Positions 45,296 to 52,789 of a stretch of DNA of 64,000 nucleotides are shown here, one piece after another (within the stretch, counting starts at the first letter, position 1; each line of letters starts with the position of its first letter). The notes below the pieces were generated by a model. That model saw only the letters and a list, made by a program, of their open reading frames with translations. It ran no database searches and was not told where the DNA came from. Origin of the DNA: Altererythrobacter ishigakiensis (GTDB lineage Bacteria > Pseudomonadota > Alphaproteobacteria > Sphingomonadales > Sphingomonadaceae); NCBI RefSeq assembly GCF_001663155.1, contig NZ_CP015963.1, forward strand, positions 1,946,001 through 2,010,000, given 5' to 3'. Both the position numbers and the translations under genes were made by a program.

Positions 45296-45717
45296 GAAGA
45301 AGCGAAAGAAGAGATGCCTATGTGGTTGACGAAAGTTATATGAAAGTTGACCGGAATCAGCCTTGTATTCGGACTTCTATTGAATCTGCCCTTCACTTAG
45401 GAGCACTAAGAATCCCAGAGTTCCGGCGTTTTTCTTGAATGCTCGTGGTTTCGCTCAGTTCACGCGGTCAACAAAAGCTTCGATCGAGGTAGAGTCTAGT
45501 CTCCGCTTCGGAGTTCGCTCATGAATTGGGCTGTCTCGTCTATCTACCGTCGTCCATTGCGGAGAACTCTAGCGTCTTTGGAAGTCCTAGAAACGGCTGG
45601 TCGCTGCGACCAGGATGGCGCCTAAATCCAGGGGGTTTTTCCTCTAGCGCCATCCATCGGAGCTTCTTGCTACGAAGGAAGATCTAACCCGATCTTGCGT
45701 TCGTCTGCTGACCAAGC

Positions 45718-46548
45718 CTACTCGCCATTCTCGCGACTAAACCTGCAAGCTGGGAAGTTAGAGCAGCCGAAAAATTTACCTCGCGAGCTCTCGCGCTCGA
45801 CCAGGTGACCATCGCACCCATCTATTTCACACTTCGCCGAAAAAAGGCCCAGCTGGTCTCGGTGCAGTATTTTCTGCCGTTTCTTTTTTTGCTTGAACGT
45901 CCAAGGTGGTTCGGGATTTTCGAGAGCCCAAAGCCCTCGCCTAGCTTCCCGAGCGTTTTCTTGCGCTCTGAAGTATTCTTCTTCTCTGTCGAAGGCGTAT
46001 TGCGGCAACACCCAAGCGAAGCCATTCACGATCATCTCAAGCTCGACGTTCCTAGTCACGGGGCGTGCCACTCGTGCTAAACCAGAAGTGCACTTTCCAT
46101 CAAAGTAATACTCAACTCGACCGACCTGCATCTCTTCGGTCAGGTATCCCATGCACAGCATCCGTTTGTGTTGGTCGATCGGAAGATAACCCTGCGACTG
46201 TTTCCCGATGGGATCTAGGCGCAACGTCCTTCCGCCGATTAGCTGTTCAAGGAATGTTTGTGACTCACTTCCGTACTCTTGGCCTGTCTCCGGTGCATCA
46301 ATGAAAGCGAACCGAAACGAAACTCTTTCGATCCAGCGTTCGCGTAGCGGATGCCAAACATTGGCGAGGAACCCATCACCATCAAACACCTTGATGACCT
46401 TCGCTGAGAGCATATCATTCAGTTGCTCTTGTCCAGGATCGTCAGGTACAATCATGAAACCAAGCTGCAGAGCGGTCTGCAGGAGGATATGAGGCAATTT
46501 GGCGTCAGCATTGGTGATCGCCCCAGTAGCGATCCCAGCGTAGCGCAT
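45718..46548 (-). CDS. Thermonuclease-fold protein with a C-terminal topoisomerase-type zinc ribbon
   Basis: A protein of about 276 residues. The staphylococcal-nuclease domain has DGDGFLANVW, RFAFIDAPETGQEYGSES and KRMLCMGYL, so the Asp, Arg and Glu needed for Ca2+-dependent cleavage are all present. After a basic linker (FKQKKKRQKIL) comes a C4 zinc ribbon like those at the end of topoisomerase I (CEIDGCDG and CSNFPACRF). There is no signal peptide. The start is uncertain: ATG 46548 is used, but GTG 46599 and inner starts are possible, since the N-terminus overlaps the next gene. Confidence 0.75.
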   Translation of the reverse strand: MRYAGIATGAITNADAKLPHILLQTALQLGFMIVPDDPGQEQLNDMLSAKVIKVFDGDGFLANVWHPLRERWIERVSFRFAFIDAPETGQEYGSESQTFLEQLIGGRTLRLDPIGKQSQGYLPIDQHKRMLCMGYLTEEMQVGRVEYYFDGKCTSGLARVARPVTRNVELEMIVNGFAWVLPQYAFDREEEYFRAQENAREARRGLWALENPEPPWTFKQKKKRQKILHRDQLGLFSAKCEIDGCDGHLVERESSRGKFFGCSNFPACRFSRENGE

Positions 46549-46933
46549 GACCGCTCTGAACCATCGCACAGGAAAGGTCTCCCCCGCGCGGCGAGACACA
46601 CCAGGCCGCCGTCCTGTTACCGCCGCCAGAGCCCGTACTAAGGCAGGTCATCGTGGGTCCTCTTACCAACAGATGCCCATGCTCTCCGATTCCGTAGGGT
46701 TCCCCAACCAGCGATGCGAGTGCGTCTCGCGAGTGCTCGGCGTCTACCGCTGGACACGGCTGGTTTGTTCGGCACGTTCCATCGATTTCACGCGCGGCGA
46801 TGCCTGAGACTCTTATGCGAGGCCCCTCCTCGTACCAGATCGGTCCATCACCATCCCAAACATGCGTTGGGGTGCAAACAAACGTCTCACCTGCAGGAAC
46901 GATTGCGGCGGCGGCAAAAAGCAGTAGGCTCAT
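46505..46933 (-). CDS. Secreted thermonuclease-like protein
   Basis: A 142-residue protein with a short signal peptide (MSLLLFAAAAIVPAGETF). The nuclease-like motif reads VWDGDGPIWYEEGPRIRVSG, then IAAREIDGTC, in which the usual metal-binding Asp of the IDAPE loop is replaced by Ala. Six cysteines suggest disulfides. It matches the small periplasmic SNase-like proteins of sphingomonads. It overlaps the next gene downstream by about 44 bases, so the two are probably co-expressed. Confidence 0.78.
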   Translation of the reverse strand: MSLLLFAAAAIVPAGETFVCTPTHVWDGDGPIWYEEGPRIRVSGIAAREIDGTCRTNQPCPAVDAEHSRDALASLVGEPYGIGEHGHLLVRGPTMTCLSTGSGGGNRTAAWCVSPRGGDLSCAMVQSGHALRWDRYWGDHQC

Positions 46934-46997
46934 GTGAGAAGTATGCTCGTAGTTCGTTGAAAATCAATTTCGATTGTGAGTGAAACAGGAACGACAA

Positions 46998-47402
46998 GTG
47001 AAACAAGTCGCGGCGGCAATAGCGATCTCTGAGGGCAAGGTGCTCGTCACGCGGCGCGCGGCTGGTCAGAAGCTGGCTGGCTTCTGGGAGTTTCCCGGCG
47101 GCAAGCTCGAACCAGGAGAAGATGTCCAAATGTGCATCGTTCGCGAGCTTCAGGAAGAGCTAGGCGTGACATCGACAGCCGGCGAGGTTCTGACCGTTTC
47201 GGAATATACTTACCCTGGCGGCGCGATCTCACTGATTGCAGTTGAAGTGTCACTCCACAGCAGCGAATTTACCCTAACCGTGCACGATGAATATGCTTGG
47301 AAAGCTCCAGGAGAGCTCCTGGCGCTCAATTTGGCACCTGCTGACATTCCCATCGCCAGGCAAATCCAAGAAGGTGCAACAACCCAAAGGAGCGAGTCTT
47401 GA
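46998..47402 (+). CDS. MutT-like NUDIX hydrolase
   Basis: A 134-residue NUDIX protein close to MutT/8-oxo-dGTP or CTP pyrophosphohydrolases. The NUDIX box GGKLEPGEDVQMCIVRELQEELGV is complete, written here as GGKLEPGED plus RELQEELGV. I prefer GTG 46998, with AGGA seven bases before it, to GTG 46980. The stop overlaps the start of the SRA-HNH gene (TTGA), so the two form an operon. The pairing with a restriction-like enzyme is notable. Confidence 0.87.
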   Translation: MKQVAAAIAISEGKVLVTRRAAGQKLAGFWEFPGGKLEPGEDVQMCIVRELQEELGVTSTAGEVLTVSEYTYPGGAISLIAVEVSLHSSEFTLTVHDEYAWKAPGELLALNLAPADIPIARQIQEGATTQRSES

Positions 47403-48234
47403 TTGGGCAATTAGATCACGTTGAGGCCGGAGAGATTTTTGCGGACCGAAGAGCATTGTATGACGCCGGCGTTCATCGTGCTTTACAGGCTGGCATAGTT
47501 GGAAAGGCCGTCGGAGGAGCGGAATCCATCGTATTATCAGGCGGGTATCCTGATGACGAAGATTTTGGCAATTACATTATATACACTGGTTTTGGCGGAC
47601 GGGATCCAAACACTGGCCAGCAAATCGCTGACCAGCATTTTGAGAAGCAGAACCAAGCCCTTGTAACCAGTCACCTTCATGGACTGCCGGTTCGGGTGAT
47701 CCGCGGCGGAAAGCACAAGGAGTTCGCTCCACCATCAGGCTATCGTTATGACGGCATATACCGAGTTGAGAGTTATTGGCGAGAAACGGGCCGGGACGGT
47801 TATCAAATCTGTAGGTTCAGGCTTGAAGCATTGGCTCCAGATGAGCTGCCTGAGAGTATGGCGTCACCCAAAGGAACGACCCGTTCTACGACCACAATCC
47901 AACGGATCGTGCGGGACACCGCCATGAGCCGCCGGGTAAAAGAGTGGCACGAATATGCCTGCCAAGTATGTGGTATAACCTTGAATTGCGTCGGTGGATC
48001 CTATGCAGAAGGTGCCCATATCCGTCCGCTTGGTAAACCGCACAACGGGCCTGATACTGAAGATAATTTGCTGTGCCTTTGCCCTAATCACCACGTCCTA
48101 TTCGACGCGGGGGGTTCACCATAAACGACGACTATTCGCTGAATGGGATCGACGGGAAGCTGACCACGCTTGCAAAGCATCGAGTGGACCAAATGCAGCT
48201 GCGCTACCACCGAAATCTATGGCGCTCCGACTGA
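47399..48234 (+). pseudogene. SRA-HNH modification-dependent nuclease, frameshifted in a G6 run
   Basis: The frame from TTG 47399 (AAGGAG upstream) holds an SRA/YDG domain (GNYIIYTGFGGRDPNTGQQ, then HLHGLPVRVIRGG), which reads modified cytosine, and a C-terminal HNH nuclease with CQVCG, AHIRPLG and LLCLCPNHHVLFDAG. It stops early at 48124. After the six-G run at 48109-48114, a one-base addition restores the family C-terminus (FTINDDYSLNGIDGKL, then LTTLAKHRVDQMQLRYHR) to a stop at 48234. The HNH core is complete before the shift. This is either phase variation, true decay or a sequencing error. Confidence 0.82.
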
Positions 48235-48317
48235 CTCAAAATGATTACTTACTAGCATTATGGTAAAATGGACGATGAGCGCCGCTGGTCGCAGGTCTGA
48301 TAATACCGAAATGATAC

Positions 48318-48347
48318 TGCCTCGAATTGGTGTTCCGGTTCGAGGCA
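48318..48347. repeat. 9-bp intergenic hairpin
   Basis: TGCCTCGAA and TTCGAGGCA are perfect inverted arms around a 12-base loop between the SRA-HNH gene and the PDZ/SHOCT gene. There is no T-run, so a terminator role is doubtful. Confidence 0.4.
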
Positions 48348-48354
48348 AGCTTTT

Positions 48355-48394
48355 CGCGAAAAGCGGACTGACTGCAAACGACCCATTTGCGGAC
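48355..48394. repeat. Dispersed intergenic repeat, copy A
   Basis: Contains GAAAAGCGGAC, then AACGACCCATTTGCGGAC. Related but imperfect copies are found at 50336-50373 (CGAAAGCAGAC, then AACGACCCAATTGCGGA), at 63021-63042 (AACGACCCAATTCAAGCGG) and in part at 63961-63972 (CCGAAAGCGGAC). All lie between genes. Confidence 0.4.
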
Positions 48395-48445
48395 AATCCT
48401 GTTATCCCTGTTGCGTAGCTCCTTAGGACCTTGCAACATGCCCTT

Positions 48446-50233
48446 ATGCAAACAATCAAAAGATTTGTCGTTCCTGCTCTGGCTCTGGCTGTCCTTACCT
48501 CACCCGCTCAGGCGATGCCTGAAGATGTTGCGGAAATGCGGCAAATTATCGCTGGCGAGTTCGGTGGTAACGCTAATGCCTATGTCGAAGAAGAGGCGAA
48601 GGACTTTCGACGTATGGCTTGCCGCCAACGCAACGATCTTCTCAAGACTTTGCTCGAAGATGGATTGGAGCTCGATCGGCTCACTTATAAGACCCACGTC
48701 GATGCAGCCTATTGCGCCTACCAGAAGGAAGCGGGATCAACGCTTGGGCTTATTCTGACACCAGACCTGATGACACAATGGGAAGAGAGTACGTTCGGAC
48801 AGAAATACACAATGTCTCCATTTCAGGGCGCCATCTACGCCAATGAATACGACCTCGTAAAAGTGTTTCTTGAGAATGGCGTACACCAAGCGTTTAACGA
48901 CAAGGAGCTGGCTGTCCTGACGCGCGAGGAGCAACTCCTTCTAGTTGTTAATTGGGCCAATGATGCGGGTAAGGAACAAGCAATTCGCGCTTTTCACGAT
49001 GCCGGTTTCAGCCACATCGTGGCAGCTGCGCAAAACGAGGCAAATATTCGCTATGTTCGCGCACGCGTGGGCAAGGAGGGCGGCGGCGGTGGTCTCCTGC
49101 GCACCATCGCGGGCGGTGTTGCGGGCGCATATCTGGGCGGTACAACGGGGGCTGCGCTCGGTATTCTCAACGGTGGAACAAGTGGATCAGACAACGAAGC
49201 TGAGATTGATCCGACCAAGCCTCTTCCGCTGGCAACAAACCGAGCAGAACTGGGAATGATGCTTGCGCCGGTAACACTTCCTAAGCCCGGCCTCGAGGTT
49301 CAGGAGATTGGCGTAGATGGTCCTGCATCCTTCACGGATATCGCTAAGGGCGATATCATCGTCGCCATCGGAGGAATGCCCGTTGCTCGGCGTGGTTCGC
49401 TTTACGTCGCCACTGAAAAGGTAAATGACGCCGAGCAATTCGAGGTGGATTATATTCGTGACGGTGAACGCAGGACCGCGATCTTCGGCTTGGCGCAGCC
49501 CGAGCCCGCCCTTGTTGAGCTACAAGCTCAGCCCGCAACATCCGCAAGTTCATCAAATGTATCTAGCGAGGACACAACGCTCGCCGAGCTAGAACGTCTT
49601 GCGGATCTGCGCGATCGCGGCGTGCTTTCTGACGAAGAGTTTGCAGCGATGAAGGCTCGGATTCTCGGTGCAGATACCAAGGCTACAGAAAGCACATCAG
49701 GACCTTCGGAGAGCACTCCCATCTCCGAGGCATTCGGAGTCCGGATGGGTCAGCCAATTGCCGACCTCTCCATCGTAAAACAGCACCCAAATGGTCGGTA
49801 CAAGGTTTCCTCCCCGGTCAGCGATCCCGATCTGGACAGTCTGGTTGTTCGAGCCACCCCAGAAACCGGCGTGTGTGCCGTAGAGATGTTTGGCGCAACT
49901 TATGAGAATGATCGTCGTGGGCAGGCAGTGCTTGCGGCGTACAATCGTCAGCGGCAAGAACTAGATAGGCTATATGGGGCGGGAGAGGAGACAGATGTCC
50001 TTCGAAAGAATTCAGAGGCAGCCGATGCCGACGACTATGCGCAGTCTTTCTGGCTTGGTCATCGCGTCAAATCCAGCGCCTGGCGGATCGATGGAGCACT
50101 GGGAACCCGGTCAGTCTATTTGGATGTTTTTGCAAGCGGACCTTACGACTTGTACTTGAAGGTTAGCCATACCTTCTCGAATTTTAATCGGTGCCAATCA
50201 ATTATAGAGGCGCAGTCCACGGAAGACAGCTAA
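48446..50233 (+). CDS. Secreted PDZ and SHOCT domain protein
   Basis: A 595-residue protein starting at ATG 48446 with a Sec signal peptide (MQTIKRFVVPALALAVLTSPAQA). An N-terminal region with paired cysteines and helical units (residues 25-200) is followed by a glycine-zipper-like segment (GGGVGGAY type, near 215-240). A PDZ-like domain (GPASFTDIAKGDIIVAIGGM) comes near residue 295 and a SHOCT helix pair (LADLRDRGVLSDEEFAAMKA) near 390. The last 150 residues are unassigned. It may be a periplasmic quality-control or scaffold protein; function unknown. Confidence 0.82.
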   Translation: MQTIKRFVVPALALAVLTSPAQAMPEDVAEMRQIIAGEFGGNANAYVEEEAKDFRRMACRQRNDLLKTLLEDGLELDRLTYKTHVDAAYCAYQKEAGSTLGLILTPDLMTQWEESTFGQKYTMSPFQGAIYANEYDLVKVFLENGVHQAFNDKELAVLTREEQLLLVVNWANDAGKEQAIRAFHDAGFSHIVAAAQNEANIRYVRARVGKEGGGGGLLRTIAGGVAGAYLGGTTGAALGILNGGTSGSDNEAEIDPTKPLPLATNRAELGMMLAPVTLPKPGLEVQEIGVDGPASFTDIAKGDIIVAIGGMPVARRGSLYVATEKVNDAEQFEVDYIRDGERRTAIFGLAQPEPALVELQAQPATSASSSNVSSEDTTLAELERLADLRDRGVLSDEEFAAMKARILGADTKATESTSGPSESTPISEAFGVRMGQPIADLSIVKQHPNGRYKVSSPVSDPDLDSLVVRATPETGVCAVEMFGATYENDRRGQAVLAAYNRQRQELDRLYGAGEETDVLRKNSEAADADDYAQSFWLGHRVKSSAWRIDGALGTRSVYLDVFASGPYDLYLKVSHTFSNFNRCQSIIEAQSTEDS

Positions 50234-50335
50234 TTGAAAGTGGCTTAAGACCGCTTTCCCACCCCCATAAGCTGCCGGTAATTGGCTCCACGCGGCATCC
50301 TGAAATCTGACTGGCCGCCTTGCCCCTTGATCTTT

Positions 50336-50373
50336 CGAAAGCAGACACGCTGGTAACGACCCAATTGCGGAAG
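50336..50373. repeat. Dispersed intergenic repeat, copy B
   Basis: Related to the copy at 48355-48394: CGAAAGCAGAC, then AACGACCCAATTGCGGA, with the same order and similar spacing. It lies in the 230-base gap between two convergent genes. Confidence 0.4.
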
Positions 50374-50462
50374 TTACGTATTGAGAGGATTGCTGCTACG
50401 CCGCTCAACTTCAATTTGGCAAAGCCGTACCGTTGGGTTCGCGAAAGCCCACCTTCAGTTAG

Positions 50463-50714
50463 CTAACCATTGCCTTCGGGCTCAGCCCGCTTCCAAAGTA
50501 TTTCAAAGAAATCCTTTCCCGGGATCCCCAAGTACATAGCAGTGAGCTTGATATTTCGATTGATCGCACGCTCATCAGGCGGCGATAGTATGTGTGTCAT
50601 CTCGCCGGGCTTGATCCCTTGGGCCTGCTCGAAGTCCTCCATCGTCATCGACCGGGAAGCCAGCTCCTCAAGTAAGACTTCCATCAGTAGCGCATTTGAA
50701 ATGTCAGGCTTCAT
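50463..50714 (-). CDS. Small helix-turn-helix-like protein
   Basis: An 83-residue acidic protein starting at ATG 50714 (MKPDISNALLMEVLLEEL). The segment TMEDFEQAQGIKPGEMTHIL followed by NRNIKLTAMYLGIPGKDFF resembles an XRE-like helix-turn-helix that has diverged. It could regulate the nearby genes, but no target site was found. Not assigned to a named family. Confidence 0.55.
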   Translation of the reverse strand: MKPDISNALLMEVLLEELASRSMTMEDFEQAQGIKPGEMTHILSPPDERAINRNIKLTAMYLGIPGKDFFEILWKRAEPEGNG

Positions 50715-50897
50715 GTAACGCCATCCTCTATCTGTGGTCTGACTGCATTCCTAGCCTGCCGCTCAAAAGCGACTGGTCGGTTCACGACCCAGTATCGGAC
50801 ACTGGTTAAATGCAACAAACTTGGCTCAATCATTGGAGTGAGACGTCTTGCTAGCTTTTCAAACTCTCGATTGAACCCAAAAAATTGGTGTCGGCGC

Positions 50898-50925
50898 GGG
50901 AATAAACTAGCAATGGTGATCGTCG
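50898..50925 (+). promoter_or_regulatory. ECF-type promoter before the coiled-coil gene
   Basis: GGGAATAAACT (50898-50908), 12 bases, CGTCG (50921-50925). The same sequence with the same spacing lies before the ECF sigma gene at 54304-54331. The -35 (GGAATAA) and -10 (CGTC) elements fit ECF promoters in general. Transcription would begin near 50932, about 50 bases before the ATG at 50983. Confidence 0.7.
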
Positions 50926-50982
50926 ATGGGGTGAGTGCGCACTAAAGGCGCCCGACAGAGATTGGTCCAAAAGGAAGTTGAA

Positions 50983-51678
50983 ATGAAGACGATCAAATAC
51001 AGTGTCTCCCTTCTTGCGCTTACTGCTGCAGCCAGCTGGGCGACTACTCCACTTGTAGCCCAGGATTCTGATGAAGCTGAGGCGGTACAGTCTCAGGCTG
51101 AATACGATGCAGATGCGGCGGAGGCACAATCCGAGTATGAGGCAGATGTTGCTGAAGCGCAGGCCGAGTTCGAGCAGGAGGTTGCTGAGATCGAAGAAGA
51201 GCGGGCGGAAGCGCAGCGCGAACTCGAAGCGGTTTTGAATGACCCATCAGCATCGGCCGAAGATATCGCGACTGCACAGAGCTATTTTAACGAGAGAATG
51301 GCCGAACTCGACGAAGAATTGGCTGAAGAAGAGGCGGAACTTGCCGAGGAACTCGCAGATATCGAAGAGGACCTCCGAGAGGAACTTGCAGACATAGAGG
51401 AAGATCGTCTCGAAGATTTAGCTGACGCTGCGGAAGAAGCTGAGGAAGAAGCGAGCGAGGCTGAAGAAGATGCCCGCGAGTCAGCTGAAGAAGCCGAGGA
51501 AGAAGCTCGCGAGGCGGCTGAGGAAGCCGAGGAAGAAGCCCGCGAGGCGGCTGAAGAAGCTGAAGAAGAAGCCCGCGAGGCGGCTGAGGAAGCTGAAGAA
51601 GAAGCCCGCGAAGCAGCTGAAGAAGCCGCGGAGGAAGCTGCCGAGGAAGATGCGAAAGATGACTCAGACGACGATTGA
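50983..51678 (+). CDS. Secreted Ala/Glu-rich coiled-coil protein
   Basis: A 231-residue protein with a Sec signal peptide (MKTIKYSVSLLALTAAASWA, cut near VAQ-DSD). The mature chain is almost only Ala and Glu with some Arg and Asp. A charged helix with Tyr at residues 30-75 leads to a long coiled coil that ends in five 11-residue units AREAAEEAEEE, encoded by 33-base repeats at 51472-51636. An 11-residue period suits a slightly right-handed coiled coil. The C-terminus DDSDDD is acidic. The gene has the ECF promoter and is followed by the barrel and subtilase genes. Its role, for example as a surface filament or sensor, is unknown. Confidence 0.85.
   Translation: MKTIKYSVSLLALTAAASWATTPLVAQDSDEAEAVQSQAEYDADAAEAQSEYEADVAEAQAEFEQEVAEIEEERAEAQRELEAVLNDPSASAEDIATAQSYFNERMAELDEELAEEEAELAEELADIEEDLREELADIEEDRLEDLADAAEEAEEEASEAEEDARESAEEAEEEAREAAEEAEEEAREAAEEAEEEAREAAEEAEEEAREAAEEAAEEAAEEDAKDDSDDD
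51472..51636 (+). repeat. Five tandem 33-bp units in the coiled-coil gene
   Basis: Units at 51472-51504, 51505-51537, 51538-51570, 51571-51603 and 51604-51636 each encode AREAAEEAEEE or a close variant. They differ mainly at third positions (GAG/GAA, GCC/GCT), so they are kept by selection on protein as well as by duplication. Slippage could change the coil length between strains. Confidence 0.85.
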
Positions 51679-51750
51679 ATTGGTTTATATGACGATGGAG
51701 AGCGCACCCGCATCATGCCGGGCGCGCTTTTCGCTTCTCAGGAGTGAATA

Positions 51751-52656
51751 ATGAAAAACAAATACTTGCTAAGGGCTCTAGTCGGCACGGTCATTCTCGT
51801 GCCCTACTCCGCATCGGCTAACGACCAATGGTCGGTCGAAATCGAGGCGGGCGCATTCTACGACAGTCAGCTAGTTGTCGATGAAATCGACACTCAAGAG
51901 GATTCGGGAGATATTGGTTTCAGGCTTGGGGCAGATGTGGAATTTGAAGCAGTTAATACCGATGCATTCGATCTCGAGTTCGGATACGATTTCGGCCAGA
52001 CGCTCTACGCCGATAATGATGAATTCGATCTACAATCGCATGTGGCCGATGTTAACGCCTCTACCCGCATCGCAGGGGCGCGGGTAGGAGCTCGCTATGC
52101 CTTCTCGCATTTTCGCTTGGGTGGAGACTCGCTGTTTGACATGCATACCATTACGCCAAGTGTTTCTGGATTCGTCGCGGACGGCCTGTTTGCCCGCGCA
52201 TTTTACACCTACAACGACAAAAATTTCGCCACCTTCGATGGTCGCGACGCAACGGGCAATCAGGTTGGAGCCAGCGTCTTTAAGTTCTTTAGCGACAATG
52301 CCGGTTTCATTTCCGTCAGCGGGCGCTGGGAGGAAGAGGACGCAATGGCCGCTGAATTTGACTATGATGGGTTCGTTGTTGGGGCTGACTTGAGGATTCC
52401 GATAGCTGGAGGTCGCGGTGGGACACGCGTACAGTTTGGCGTCGATTACCGAGATCGCGACTACAAAGCGGTTACCCCCTCGATCAACGAAGTCCGAACG
52501 GAAGACCGCTTTCGCGGCGAAGTTGAATTGACCGTTCCAGTCAACGAAAGACTCAGGCTTGAAGCAGGCTACCGTTACACGGATCGAAATTCGAACCTAC
52601 CATCTGCAGACTACAAGGAGCACCGCGTGAGTGCCGGGATGCTTTTTGAGTTATGA
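51751..52656 (+). CDS. Outer-membrane beta-barrel protein
   Basis: A 301-residue protein with a signal peptide (MKNKYLLRALVGTVILVPYSASA). The mature part shows alternating beta strands with aromatic girdles (VDYRDRDYKAVTP, RLEAGYRYTDRNSNL) and ends in Leu after Phe-Glu (SAGMLFEL), a weak variant of the C-terminal barrel signal. About 12-14 strands fit the length. CAGGAG precedes the ATG at 51751. It lies between the two Ala/Glu-repeat genes and could be their anchor or exporter; this is an inference. Confidence 0.82.
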   Translation: MKNKYLLRALVGTVILVPYSASANDQWSVEIEAGAFYDSQLVVDEIDTQEDSGDIGFRLGADVEFEAVNTDAFDLEFGYDFGQTLYADNDEFDLQSHVADVNASTRIAGARVGARYAFSHFRLGGDSLFDMHTITPSVSGFVADGLFARAFYTYNDKNFATFDGRDATGNQVGASVFKFFSDNAGFISVSGRWEEEDAMAAEFDYDGFVVGADLRIPIAGGRGGTRVQFGVDYRDRDYKAVTPSINEVRTEDRFRGEVELTVPVNERLRLEAGYRYTDRNSNLPSADYKEHRVSAGMLFEL

Positions 52657-52789
52657 ATGGATACCTGATCGATTGATATTGCGGCATCTCTGGTCTCACT
52701 CTTATCCGATTCGGACCTTTGTCGGCCCACTTATGATAAGGTTAGAGGGTTATATACATCTCTTTCGATCTTGGCCGAGTAAGACGACG

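Larger units (their letters stand above)
44468..45717. other. 1.25-kb non-coding region dense in hairpins
   Basis: No credible protein gene lies here on either strand. It contains two separate structured blocks: a compact set of stem-loops at 44666-44920 and a run of seven perfect or near-perfect hairpins at 45040-45277. The last 420 bases (45300-45717) show no gene or clear structure. The region lies between the integrase-linked gene and two nuclease-like genes. Confidence 0.6.

Noticed and set aside
51472..51636. Short tandem repeats as a CRISPR array
   Set aside because: The units are in frame, adjacent without spacers and code for a coiled coil; there are no cas genes.
51282..51716. Long antisense frame of Ala/Ser repeats opposite the coiled-coil gene
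   Set aside because: It is the mirror of the GAA/GCT repeats; it has no ribosome site or signal, while the plus-strand frame has both a signal peptide and a promoter.
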